From Porites lutea (lineage: Eukaryota > Cnidaria > Anthozoa > Scleractinia > Poritidae): a DNA stretch of 64,000 bases. The stretch covers positions 26,770,183-26,834,182 of the forward strand of contig NC_133204.1 of the NCBI RefSeq assembly GCF_958299795.1, read 5' to 3'. The notes beneath the pieces are model-generated. The model was not told the origin of the DNA and did no database searches. It saw only the letters and a list, made by a program, of their open reading frames with translations. Shown here piece by piece: positions 12,601 through 24,103 of the stretch. Numbering within the stretch: the stretch's first letter is position 1; each line of letters begins with the position of its first letter. The translations under genes and the position numbers were made by a program.

Positions 12601-15600
12601 CAGGGTTGGCCACTCAGTCCAGTACAGAAGCAAGAAGACGGAACTCAACTATTTGATCTTACCTTTCGGCCGCTTGCTCTCGTCGTCTACGACCACACCA
12701 CAGGGGAAAAACCGGTTCCCATCCGAACACCGAAGTAAAGTCCTGTCGGGCGGGTCTAGTACCTTGGCGGGGGACCACCTGGGAATAGCCCGTGTTGTAG
12801 ACATCTCCTTTTGCTCTTCTCGCCAACTATTTTTCTTCTGTCTGCTCGCGAGCTTTACGTGATTGTTTTTTTTTTCTCGTTTCTTGTTAGTGTTGTTTAA
12901 ACTATCCTAAAAGACTAGCCAAAGGCACTGCAAATAACTCTGAACCAAACGAAGACAGGACAGCCCCTACAAAGATTGCCACACTCCCTAGTGTAGTTTC
13001 CTCTTTTCCACAAGGTCCATCCTTAGCATGGAATTGAAACTGTGATTGAGATTATTAACGCCATGAGCTTTTTATAGAGGAAAACATTTCACCGCAGTTC
13101 TGTTGTCAAACTATTTCCACTGGTTGCAGACGTCAGGGTTGGCCACTCAGTCCAGTACAGAAGCAAGAAGACGGAACTCAACTATTTGATCTTACCTTTC
13201 GGCCGCTTGCTCTCGTCGTCTACGACCACACCACAGGGGAAAAACCGGTTCCCATCCGAACACCGAAGTAAAGTCCTGTCGGGCGGGTCTAGTACCTTGG
13301 CGGGGGACCACCTGGGAATAGCCCGTGTTGTAGACATCTCCTTTTGCTCTTCTCGCCAACTATTTTTCTTCTGTCTGCTCGCGAGCTTTACGTGATTGTT
13401 TTTTTTTTCTCGTTTCTTGTTAGTGTTGTTTAAACTATCCTAAAAGACTAGCCAAAGGCACTGCAAATAACTCTGAACCAAACGAAGACAGGACAGCCCC
13501 TACAAAGATTGCCACACTCCCTAGTGTAGTTTCCTCTTTTCCACAAGGTCCATCCTTAGCATGGAATTGAAACTGTGATTCAGATTATTAACGCCATGAG
13601 CTTTTTATAGAGGAAAACATTTCACCGCAGTTCTGTTGTCAAACTATTTCCACTGGTTGCAGACGTCAGGGTTGGCCACTCAGTCCAGTACAGAAGCAAG
13701 AAGACGGAACTCAACTATTTGATCTTACCTTTCGGCCGCTTGCTCTCGTCGTCTACGACCACACCACAGGGGAAAAACCGGTTCCCATCCGAACACCGAA
13801 GTAAAGTCCTGTCGGGCGGGTCTAGTACCTTGGCGGGGGACCACCTGGGAATAGCCCGTGTTGTAGACATCTCCTTTTGCTCTTCTCGCCAACTATTTTT
13901 CTTCTGTCTGCTCGCGAGCTTTACGTGATTGTTTTTTTTTTCTCGTTTCTTGTTAGTGTTGTTTAAACTATCCTAAAAGACTAGCCAAAGGCACTGCAAA
14001 TAACTCTGAACCAAACGAAGACAGGACAGCCCCTACAAAGATTGCCACACTCCCTAGTGTAGTTTCCTCTTTTCCACAAGGTCCATCCTTAGCATGGAAT
14101 TGAAACTGTGATTGAGATTATTAACGCCATGAGCTTTTTATAGAGGAAAACATTTCACCGCAGTTCTGTTGTCAAACTATTTCCACTGGTTGCAGACGTC
14201 AGGGTTGGCCACTCAGTCCAGTACAGAAGCAAGAAGACGGAACTCAACTATTTGATCTTACCTTTCGGCCGCTTGCTCTCGTCGTCTACGACCACACCAC
14301 AGGGGAAAAACCGGTTCCCATCCGTACACCGAAGTAAAGTCCTGTCGGGCGGGTCTAGTACCTTGGCGGGGGACCACCTGGGAATAGCCCGTGTTGTAGA
14401 CATCTCCTTTTGCTCTTCTCGCCAACTATTTTTCTTCTGTCTGCTCGCGAGCTTTACGTGATTGTTTTTTTTTTCTCGTTTCTTGTTAGTGTTGTTTAAA
14501 CTATCCTAAAAGACTAGCCAAAGGCACTGCAAATAACTCTGAACCAAACGAAGACAGGACAGCCCCTACAAAGATTGCCACACTACCTAGTGTAGTTTCC
14601 TCTTTTCCACAAGGTCCATCCTTAGCATGGAATTGAAACTGTGATTCAGATTATTAACGCCATGAGCTTTTTATAGAGGAAAACATTTCACCGCAGCTCT
14701 GTTGTCAAACTATTTCCACTGGTTGCAGACGTCAGGGTTGGCCACTCAGTCCAGTACAGAAGCAAGAAGACGGAACTCAAGTATTTGATCTTACCTTTCG
14801 GCCGCTTGCTCTCGTCGTCTACGACCACACCACAGGGGAAAAACCGGTTCCCATCCGAACACCGAAGTAAAGTCCTGTCGGGCGGGTCTAGTACCTTGGC
14901 GGGGGACCACCTGGGAATAGCCCGTGTTGTAGACATCTCCTTTTGCTCTTCTCGCCAACTATTTTTCTTCTGTCTGCTCGCGAGCTTTACGTGATTGTTT
15001 TTTTTTTCTCGTTTCTTGTTAGTGTTGTTTAAACTATCCTAAAAGACTAGCCAAAGGCACTGCAAATAACTCTGAACCAAACGAAGACAGGACAGCCCCT
15101 ACAAAGATTGCCACACTCCCTAGTGTAGTTTCCTCTTTTCCACAAGGTCCATCCTTAGCATGGAATTGAAACTGTGATTCAGATTATTAACGCCATGAGC
15201 TTTTTATAGAGGAAAACATTTCACCGCAGTTCTGTTGTCAAACTATTTCCACTGGTTGCAGACGTCAGGGTTGGCCACTCAGTCCAGTACAGAAGCAAGA
15301 AGACGGAACTCAACTATTTGATCTTACCTTTCGGCTGCTTGCTCTCGTCGTCTACGACCACACCACAGGGGAAAAACCGGTTCCCATCCGAACACCGAAG
15401 TAAAGTCCTGTCGGGCGGGTCTAGTACCTTGAAGGGAGACCACCTGGGAATAGCCCGTGTTGTAGACATCTCCTTTTGCTCTTCTCGCCAACTATTTTTC
15501 TTCTGTCTGCTCGCGAGCTTTACGTGATTGTTTTTTTTTCTCGTTTCTTGTTAGTGTTGTTTAAACTATCCTAAAAGACTAGCCAAAGGCACTGCAAATA

Positions 15601-18600
15601 ACTCTGAACCAAACGAAGACAGGACAGCCCCTACAAAGATTGACACACTCCCTAGTGTAGTTTCCTCTTTTCCACAAGGTCCATCCTTAGCATGGAATTG
15701 AAACTGTGATTCAGATTATTAACGCCATGAGCTTTTTATAGAGGAAAACATTTCACCGCAGTTCTGTTGTCAAACTATTTCCACTGGTTGCAGACGTCAG
15801 GGTTGGCCACTCAGTCCAGTACAGAAGCAAGAAGACGGAACTCAACTATTTGATCTTACCTTTCGGCCGCTTGCTCTCGTCGTCTACGACCACACCACAG
15901 GGGAAAAACCGGTTCCCATCCGAACACCGAAGTAAAGTCCTGTCGGGCGGGTCTAGTACCTTGGCGGGGGACCACCTGGGAATAGCCCGTGTTGTAGACA
16001 TCTCCTTTTGCTCTTCTCGCCAACTATTTTTCTTCTGTCTGCTCGCGAGCTTTACGTGATTGTTTTCTTTTTCTCGTTTCTTGTTAGTGTTGTTTAAACT
16101 ATCCTAAAAGACTAGCCAAAGGCACTGCAAATAACTCTGAACCAAACGAAGACAGGACAGCCCCTACAAAGATTGCCACACTCCCTAGTGTAGTTTCCTC
16201 TTTTCCACAAGGTCCATCCTTAGCATGGAATTGAAACTGTGATTCAGATTATTAACGCCATGAGCTTTTTATAGAGGAAAACATTTCACCGCAGTTCTGT
16301 TGTCAAACTATTTCCACTGGTTGCAGACGTCAGGGTTGGCCACTCAGTCCAGTACAGAAGCAAGAAGACGGAACTCAACTATTTGATCTTACCTTTCGGC
16401 CGCTTGCTCTCGTCGTCTACGACCACACCACAGGGGAAAAACCGGTTCCCATCCGAACACCGAAGTAAAGTCCTGTCGGGCGGGTCTAGTACCTTGGCGG
16501 GGGACCACCTGGGAATAGCCCGTGTTGTAGACATCTCCTTTTGCTCTTCTCGCCAACTATTTTTCTTCTGTCTGCTCGCGAGCTTTACGTGATTGTTTTT
16601 TTTTTCTCGTTTCTTGTTAGTGTTGTTTAAACTATCCTAAAAGACTAGCCAAAGGCACTGCAAATAACTCTGAACCAAACGGAGACAGGACAGCCCCTAC
16701 AAAGATTGCCACACTCCCTAGTGTAGTTTCCTCTTTTCCACAAGGTCCATCCTTAGCATGGAATTGAAACTGTGATTCAGATTATTAACGCCATGAGCTT
16801 TTTATAGAGGAAAACATTTCACCGCAGTTCTGTTGTCAAACTATTTCCACTGGTTGCAGACGTCAGGGTTGGCCACTCAGTCCAGTACAGAAGCAAGAAG
16901 ACGGAACTCAACTATTTGATCTTACCTTTCGGCCGCTTGCTCTCGTCGTCTACGACCACACCACAGGGGAAAAACCGGTTCCCATCCGAACACCGAAGTA
17001 AAGTCCTGTCGGGCGGGTCTAGTACCTTGGCGGGGGACCACCTGGGAATAGCCCGTGTTGTAGACATCTCCTTTTTCTCTTCTCGCCAACTATTTTTCTT
17101 CTGTCTGCTCGCGAGCTTTACGTGATTGTTTTTTTTTTCTCGTTTCTTGTTAGTGTTGTTTAAACTATCCTAAAAGACTAGCCAAAGGCACTGCAAATAA
17201 CTCTGAACCAAACGAAGACAGGACAGCCCCTACAAAGATTGCCACACTCCCTAGTGTAGTTTCCTCTTTTCCACAAGGTCCATCCTTAGCATGGAATTGA
17301 AACTGTGATTCAGATTATTAACGCCATGAGCTTTTTATAGAGGAAAACATTTCACCGCAGTTCTGTTGTCAAACTATTTCCACTGGTTGCAGACGTCAGG
17401 GTTGGCCACTCAGTCCAGTACAGAAGCAAGAAGACGGAACTCAACTATTTGATCCTACCTTTCGGCCGCTTGCTCTCGTCGTCTACGACCACACCACAGG
17501 GGAAAAACCGGTTCCCATCCGAACACCGAAGTAAAGTCCTGTCGGGCGGGTCTAGTACCTTGGCGGGGGACCACCTGGGAATAGCCCGTGTTGTAGACAT
17601 CTCCTTTTGCTCTTCTCGCCAACTATTTTTCTTCTGTCTGCTCGCGAGCTTTACGTGATTGTTTTTTTTTTCTCGTTTCTTGTTAGTGTTGTTTAAACTA
17701 TCCTAAAAGACTAGCCAAAGGCACTGCAAATAACTCTGAACCAAACGAAGACAGGACAGCCCCTACAAAGATTGCCACACTCCCTAGTGTAGTTTCCTCT
17801 TTTCCACAAGGTCCATCCTTAGCATGGAATTGAAACTGTGATTCAGATTATTAACGCCATGAGCTTTTTATAGAGGAAAACATTTCACCGCAGTTCTGTT
17901 GTCAAACTATTTCCACTGGTTGCAGACGTCAGGGTTGGCCACTCAGTCCAGTACAGAAGCAAGAAGACGGAACTCAACTATTTGATCTTACCTTTCGGCC
18001 GCTTGCTCTCGTCGTCTACGACCACACCACAGGGAAAAAACCGGTTCCCATCCGAACACCGAAGTAAAGTCCTGTCGGGCGGGTCTAGTACCTTGGCGGG
18101 GGACCACCTGGGAATAGCCCGTGTTGTAGACATCTCCTTTTGCTCTTCTCGCCAACTATTTTTCTTCTGTCTGCTCGCGAGCTTTACGTGATTGTTTTTT
18201 TTTTCTCGTTTCTTGTTAGTGTTGTTTAAACTATCCTAAAAGACTAGCCAAAGGCACTGCAAATAACTCTGAACCAAACGGAGACAGGACAGCCCCTACA
18301 AAGATTGCCACACTCCCTAGTGTAGTTTCCTCTTTTCCACAAGGTCCATCCTTAGCATGGAATTGAAACTGTGATTCACATTATTAACGCCATGAGCTTT
18401 TTATAGAGGAAAACATTTCACCGCAGTTCTGTTGTCAAACTATTTCCACTGGTTGCAGACGTCAGGGTTGGCCACTCAGTCCAGTACAGAAGCAAGAAGA
18501 CGGAACTCAACTATTTGATCTTACCTTTCGGCCGCTTGCTCTCGTCGTCTACGACCACACCACAGGGGAAAAACCGGTTCCCATCCGAACACCGAAGTAA

Positions 18601-20510
18601 AGTCCTGTCGGGCGGGTCTAGTACCTTGGCGGGGGACCACCTGGGAATAGCCCGTGTTGTAGACATCTCCTTTTTCTCTTCTCGCCAACTATTTTTCTTC
18701 TGTCTGCTCGCGAGCTTTACGTGATTGTTTTTTTTTTCTCGTTTCTTGTTAGTGTTGTTTAAACTATCCTAAAAGACTAGCCAAAGGCACTGCAAATAAC
18801 TCTGAACCAAACGAAGACAGGACAGCCCCTACAAAGATTGCCACACTCCCTAGTGTAGTTTCCTCTTTTCCACAAGGTCCATCCTTAGCATGGAATTGAA
18901 ACTGTGATTCAGATTATTAACGCCATGAGCTTTTTATAGAGGAAAACATTTCACCGCAGTTCTGTTGTCAAACTATTTCCACTGGTTGCAGACGTCAGGG
19001 TTGGCCACTCAGTCCAGTACAGAAGCAAGAAGACGGAACTCAACTATTTGATCTTACCTTTCGGCCGCTTGCTCTCGTCGTCTACGACCACACCACAGGG
19101 GAAAAACCGGTTCCCATCCGAACACCGAAGTAAAGTCCTGTCGGGCGGGTCTAGTACCTTGGTGGGGGACCACCTGGGAATAGCCCGTGTTGTAGACATC
19201 TCCTTTTTCTCTTCTCGCCAACTATTTTTCTTCTGTCTGCTCGCGAGCTTTACGTGATTGTTTTTTTTTCTCGTTTCTTGTTAGTGTTGTTTAAACTATC
19301 CTAAAAGACTAGCCAAAGGCACTGCAAATAACTCTGAACCAAACGAAGACAGGACAGCCCCTACAAAGATTGCCACACTCCCTAGTGTAGTTTCCTCTTT
19401 TCCACAAGGTCCATCCTTAGCATGGAATTGAAACTGTGATTGAGATTATTAACGCCATGAGCTTTTTATAGAGGAAAACATTTCACCGCAGTTCTGTTGT
19501 CAAACTATTTCCACTGGTTGCAGACGTCAGGGTTGGCCACTCAGTCCAGTACAGAAGCAAGAAGACGGAACTCAACTATTTGATCTTACCTTTCGGCCGC
19601 TTGCTCTCGTCGTCTACGACCACACCACAGGGGAAAAACCGGTTCCCATCCGAACACCGAAGTAAAGTCCTGTCGGGCGGGTCTAGTACCTTGGCGGGGG
19701 ACCACCTGGGAATAGCCCGTGTTGTAGACATCTCCTTTTGCTTTTCTCGCCAACTATTTTTCTTCTGTCTGCTCGCGAGCTTTACGTGATTGTTTTTTTT
19801 TTCTCGTTTCTTGTTAGTGTTGTTTAAACTATCCTAAAAGACTAGCCAAAGGCACTGCAAATAACTCTGAACCAAACGAAGACAGGACAGCCCCTACAAA
19901 GATTGCCACACTCCCTAGTGTAGTTTCCTCTTTTCCACAAGGTCCATCCTTAGCATGGAATTGAAACTGTGATTCAGATTATTAACGCCATGAGCTTTTT
20001 ATAGAGGAAAACATTTCACCGCAGTTCTGTTGTCAAACTATTTCCACTGGTTGCAGACGTCAGGGTTGGCCACTCAGTCCAGTACAGAAGCAAGAAGACG
20101 GAACTCAACTATTTGATCTTACCTTTCGGCCGCTTGCTCTCGTCGTCTACGACCACACCACAGGGGAAAAACCGGTTCCCATCCGAACACCGAAGTAAAG
20201 TCCTGTCGGGCGGGTCTAGTACCTTGGCGGGGGACCACCTGGGAATAGCCCGTGTTGTAGACATCTCCTTTTGCTCTTCTCGCCAACTATTTTTCTTCTG
20301 TCTGCTCGCGAGCTTTACGTGATTGTTTTTTTTTTCTCGTTTCTTGTTAGTGTTGTTTAAACTATCCTAAAAGACTAGCCAAAGGCACTGCAAATAACTC
20401 TGAACCAAACGAAGACAGGACAGCCCCTACAAAGATTGCCACACTCCCTAGTGTAGTTTCCTCTTTTCCACAAGGTCCATCCTTAGCATGGAATTGAAAC
20501 TGTGATTCAG

Positions 20511-20516
20511 ATTATT
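20511..20516. repeat. Target-site duplication, left (ATTATT)
   Basis: The uninterrupted spacer reads GATTCAG-ATTATT-AACGCC. ATTATT is present on both sides of the element (20511-20516 and 42459-42464). A 6-bp duplication is the hallmark of Polinton integration. Confidence 0.95.
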
Positions 20517-20888
20517 AGTAGTATAGGAGGCTCCAGAAGGTCCCAACCAATCACAGCGCAGCAGAAATTTTCTCGACCAATCAGCATCGAGTATTTAGCC
20601 CATGTGACTTGACTGACGTCACAATGCCCATATTTGGGCATAAAAATCACGTGACCCTACCCAAGAGGTGGATCCGCATACTTGGCATAGTTTTAAAGGA
20701 CCGCGTAGAACCTGGGTACAAGTGGGGCACTCAAAACGAAGCCCCAGTCCCCTCGTTTTCCCAGAAATCCATAAAACACACACACTGTATAGAGGTCCAC
20801 ATCATTTTTTAATACAAATCTCGACAGTACCCTAAATGACATCCGGGACGTGTGTGAGGTCCTAATGACGTCACGCCCATGGTTTTAC
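20517..20888 (+). repeat. Polinton left terminal inverted repeat
   Basis: About 372 bp, matching 42084-42458 in reverse complement. The outer 206 bp differ at one position. The inner part is clearly more diverged, with several substitutions and small indels. It contains two CCAAT boxes (near 20547 and 20577), a perfect CRE-like TGACGTCA at 20614-20621, the palindrome TCACGTGA at 20647-20654, and a second TGACGTCA near 20866. The terminal repeats may therefore also hold promoter or replication signals. Confidence 0.92.
20845..20878 (+). repeat. Inner-TIR motif, copy A
   Basis: A 34-bp stretch starting GGGACGTGTGTGA and ending GTCACGCCC. A degenerate direct copy of the same length lies at 21165-21198, outside the TIR, and the inverted copy is in the right TIR near 42092-42125. 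Confidence 0.7.
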
Positions 20889-22439
20889 ATGAAATACACA
20901 TTGCGAAGAAAGGGTGTTTGCTTCCTGGCTGAAGGAGTCATAAGCAATGGATTAGGCCATGGAATATAATGGTGGAATCCTATCAAGGACCATGGTTTAG
21001 ATAAAGATCGACGTAAATCAAAACGGGTGGCTGAAACGAAAGGAGGGGGTGGTTAGAGCCAAGAAGCAAACTGTATCAGAAAAACTCGACCATTGGCACG
21101 CACGAGGCGGTGTCTTACTGTCCAATGAATAACTAGAAAAACAAAAAAGACTTGTTTACAATGTGGGACGTGTGTGACGCCCTCGTGGTGTCACGCCCGG
21201 AAAAGATTGTATACAAAACAATTCGATTAAAATCCAATCTTGGTTAAAATTAAAATGTTGAAAGATCCAAAGCGTTTCTAGGAAAAAAATTAACGTTTTA
21301 GTTTGAACAGATAAAGTAAGCTGGACCATCCTTGATGATTGACAATACAAAGTTTGTGAGGGATAGGCCAGCTTCGGAAAATCATGACATCTTGTAAGAC
21401 CCAAAAGGAATCTAATTAAAAAAAAATATTCATGAACATCCAGCAGGGGTGGCGCCACCATGCAGACCTCCCCCTGCCGGGTGTTCAGAATTCCCATTCC
21501 ATACTGTCCATCATCGCACAGCCCCGACAAGGTTCATGGAGTTCAGACACGTGCCGTAAATAAATCCAGCACCGTTTACACACAAAATACAATCGCCCCG
21601 TCAAATTTTGAAGGGACCTTGAATGATGGTCTATCACCTCGGCAATGGCTGAAAAAGGAAAGGGAGATAAATGGCTCGCATGACAAAATGAGAATCTGAA
21701 AAAAATAAAAAAAAAAACATGTTTTAAGGATGGGGTGGGTAGCCCATGCCTTGCAACATCTCGCACCAATAACAGGGCACGTGTAAGTCGCCGGCAAAAC
21801 GAAAATTCAAATAACAACGACAACAGAGTAATTTAATGGGTCTCGGAAATGGAAGATGAATCCCCGATCCAGTGTACCACTGCACGATGCTACCGAGGAA
21901 ACACCATGCAGCGGAAGTACCATGAACCCGGTGGGTACTGAGAATGGTAAGCGAATCTACGAAAAAAAATTAATAATAGTCTAAGCCATGAGTAAAAAAG
22001 CAATGCGGTCTCGGATCCAACCTCTGTACCCATAGATTTCAATCTCGGTAATCACATCTAAAAATTTAATAATAATAATGGGCTAAATTCATGAAGACTA
22101 TGGATGATTACAGTATTGCACAAAATGATGAACAGTATGAATATGGTATCGTTGGTATACGGCAATGATCCACCCCCATTCGTCCATCGTGGAAATCACA
22201 TCTGAAACGTTTCATGAAGACTAATTACACATCGAACCGTACTATAATGACATCGCAATTGCACGGGTCTAATCCATCCTCCATAGTGTTTTAATGTATA
22301 ATGAAAGCCTACAAAGAGGTGGAAAGTCGAATCAAGACAGGAATACTGGTACGAAAAAAACCGGCTTGCAAAGGGCGGATCCATTGCGTATGATGACGCA
22401 ACAAACAATGCGTGGCTGTAAAAAAAAATTAATCTAAAA
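20889..22439. other. Polinton left accessory region without a clear gene
   Basis: About 1.55 kb, more AT-rich than the rest of the element, with no frame over about 125 codons that looks coding. It contains the second 34-bp inner-TIR motif (21165-21198) and A-tracts of the form GAAAAAAAATTAA. It also has a duplicated pair of short motifs (AATCACATCT at 22050 and 22194, TTCATGAAGACTA at 22088 and 22211). On the minus strand several pyrimidine-tract-AG sequences precede short open stretches, so small exons of an unrecognised spliced gene are possible. I could not define one. Confidence 0.5.
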
Positions 22440-23194
22440 TTAATCCTCCTCTAAAAACCCTAAGGCAGCTAAATCCGGTTCATCCACGGGACCCTGACGC
22501 CGGAGAAACGAATTAATTCGAAATGTCATTCGCAGTGGAAAATCGTCCCAGTCCCGATGGTTGGGGTCCCCACTCTGCACATACTCCACAATATCATCTT
22601 CGGTGAGGGACCCCTCCCGGTTACCAGCAATCACATCATCTAATCTTAATCCCTCCATCATCCGCTCACAATGATTACACACACCGCCAGGGGTGGGATG
22701 CGCGACCCATTGATGTATATGACACACCGGCTGATTCTCCACATGATCCCAAGAATCTAATAAAAAAATGAAAATCAACACGAACAGGCTGGGACCCAGA
22801 ACCGCGCGGCCCAATTGAGTCGAGCTCGTCGAGGGCAAAGGCACAGGTGGACAGGCCACAACACGTCTCGTAAAAACGCAAACCCTTTGAACACGTCTAG
22901 GAATCAAAAAAGGGACATGAGGAAAAAAAGGGACCCACACACCCGAAAAAAATGAAAGCCATGACACTTACCAGCCATGCGGCGGCGATGAACCTCGTGG
23001 TCGAGTTTCCGGGCAACGGGGTGGTCCCACGGCAGCGTTTTAGCCCAATCCCGCAGTTCCTCGTGGGTGCAGCGACGGAAAAAGGCGCGCACGCAGTCAC
23101 TTCTTAAAGGCGTATGCCACATCAACTTCAGGGCTTCGAATAACATCGCGATTGGCATAGAATACAACACCAACGATTGCAGAGAGCTCACCAT
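22440..23194 (-). CDS. Spliced Polinton gene, unknown, CxxC motif
   Basis: Unknown protein of about 179 residues. The ATG is at 23194. Exon 1 (23194-22972) ends at a consensus GTAAGT donor. Exon 2 (22756-22440) follows a T-rich tract ending TTATTAG, and the frame is kept across the junction. The second exon encodes a possible zinc-binding cluster, CHIHQ followed about 15 residues later by CNHCERMM. An acidic tail follows. It is divergently transcribed from the gene at 23465, whose exon 1 ends with the similar motif CHHCHRLM, so the two may be distant paralogues. Polintons are known to carry introns in some genes. An alternative acceptor near 22897 exists but its frame soon closes. Confidence 0.6.
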
Positions 23195-23464
23195 CTTGAA
23201 CAGTACAACTGAACAAACTGGAATGAACCCACACTAAGCGCGCAACGTGATTTAGAGACTCTTTCAGAGAACGTGATTGGTGGAGAGCCATCACGTGGGG
23301 TGTCTAAGAACGAGAGGAGACTCTAGGGGGTACCCCCCATGGGTACACCTTATCCTCCCTGGACCAGAGGGTCTAGCGCGAGTGCGTGATTGGTGGAGAC
23401 TGGAGGATAAACAAGGAGAACACCACGGTGAGAGGTCAATCGCCAAGTTGTTCACTGTGTCAGA
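23195..23464. promoter_or_regulatory. Divergent promoter region with CCAAT boxes
   Basis: This lies between two divergently transcribed spliced genes. It has two copies of GATTGGTGGA (23275-23284, 23388-23397), a TCACGTG sequence at about 23291, and a 22-bp near-palindromic element at 23326-23347. The 22-bp element is repeated in inverse orientation upstream of the polymerase gene (37949-37970, one mismatch). No TATAAAA is visible. Confidence 0.65.
23326..23347 (+). promoter_or_regulatory. 22-bp shared element, copy 1
   Basis: Core GGTACCCCCCATGGGTACA. The reverse complement matches 37949-37970 at 21 of 22 positions. It is G/C-run rich with partial dyad symmetry, as for a protein-binding site. 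The role is inferred only from its place in two divergent promoters. Confidence 0.6.
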
Positions 23465-24066
23465 ATGGACTGCCGAGGGTTGGTCGATCCTAAGAACAAA
23501 CCATTTGGCCGCGTGCTCCCGTTGGAAGTCCAGGTCAAGATTATGTTTTGGGTAGAGTGTTTCTACACCATGGACAAGCGGAAGAAAGTGGTGCAGGAGT
23601 TCAAGGGTCTACCCAAATGCGACTTGACGGGGTTTCCTCAACATCTGGGCGAAGGTCGTTGGTGGAACCAAGTGGTGGTGCGTTTACATGCCCCCCGAAA
23701 AAATGGCTGCCACCATTGCCACCGCCTGATGGATCACCGACTTTCGGTGAGTGGAAAAATATGGTTTAACTCTTCTGCTTCTCATGACCTTGACGTTGAG
23801 AATTTTTTATGTCTGGGTTTCAGATTGGCATGATGACGGAGATGGCGCGTCCATCCCCCAATCTCGACCGCTTGATGAACGAGGGCATTGCCCTTGTGAT
23901 TGACACCATTCGTCACCAGCTCACCCACTGTCCCACTGGACAACGCCCCGTCATGATAGGGAGAAGGAAGCCCTCTTACGATACAGTAGACAAAGTGATG
24001 AAGAGACTAGATTTAATCATGAATGTCACGGCAGCCATGAATTTTATTGTCATCGATATCCATTAA
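23465..24066 (+). CDS. Spliced Polinton gene, unknown, CHHCHRLM motif
   Basis: Unknown protein of about 174 residues. Exon 1 (23465-23746, 94 codons) ends at a consensus GTGAGT donor. Exon 2 (23824-24066) follows the acceptor GGGTTTCAG. The 77-bp intron is phase 0, and the frame continues into a helical C-terminal half. The CHHCHRLM motif (about residues 83-90) resembles CNHCERMM in the divergent neighbour. The stop codon overlaps an ATTAAA poly(A)-like signal at 24062-24067. The gene then faces the convergent SLOG-like gene 32 bp away. Function is unknown. Confidence 0.65.
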
Positions 24067-24097
24067 AAACAAATGATGTGGTTTAGAACTGTGTTTT

Positions 24098-24103
24098 TTT
24101 ATT
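24098..24103 (-). terminator. Poly(A) signal AATAAA overlapping a stop codon
   Basis: On the minus strand the sequence CAATAAAAA gives both the TAA stop (24101-24099) and an AATAAA hexamer for the SLOG-like gene. Confidence 0.6.

Larger units (their letters stand above)
2565..20263 (+). rRNA. 34 tandem 5S rRNA genes, left array
   Basis: Each gene is 119 nt. Starts: 2565, 3097, 3629, 4162, 4694, 5227, 5760, 6293, 6826, 7359, 7892, 8425, 8958, 9490, 10022, 10555, 11087, 11620, 12152, 12685, 13218, 13751, 14284, 14817, 15350, 15882, 16415, 16948, 17481, 18014, 18547, 19080, 19612, 20145. Copies at 3097 and 3629 share ACCACCGGAG in place of ACCACAGGGG. Copies at 7359, 8425 and 14284 share CCGTACACCG. 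Copies at 9490 and 15350 share CTTGAAGGGAGACC within the box C region. All lie on the same strand. Confidence 0.93.
2291..20516 (+). repeat. 5S rDNA tandem array, left part
   Basis: Head-to-tail units of 532-533 bp, each with one 5S rRNA gene and about 414 bp of spacer. The first unit starts inside the spacer at AAACGAAGACAGG. The array is cut at 20516 by the Polinton. Units are nearly identical and differ by scattered single substitutions and by the length of a T-run after the gene. Shared rare variants reveal block duplications: an offset of 11 units (about 8.4-10.2 kb versus 14.25-16.07 kb) and an offset of 2 units (6.8 kb versus 7.86 kb). The spacer carries a conserved dyad, ACACT-cc-AGTGT-like, and a TTTTTATAG element. 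I found no second RNA gene in the spacer. Confidence 0.95.

Noticed and set aside
2533-20322. Repeated 69-codon open frame across every 5S unit
   Set aside because: It starts at TTG, overlaps the 5S gene itself, and exists only because the unit is repeated. No coding signal.
2291-20516. CRISPR-like array
   Set aside because: The units are 533 bp, fully homologous and contain a 5S gene. There is no repeat-spacer structure.
21156-21823. Minus-strand frames of 70-124 codons in the left accessory region
   Set aside because: Low-complexity aromatic-rich translations with no domain. One runs into the inner-TIR-like motif. Not supported as genes.
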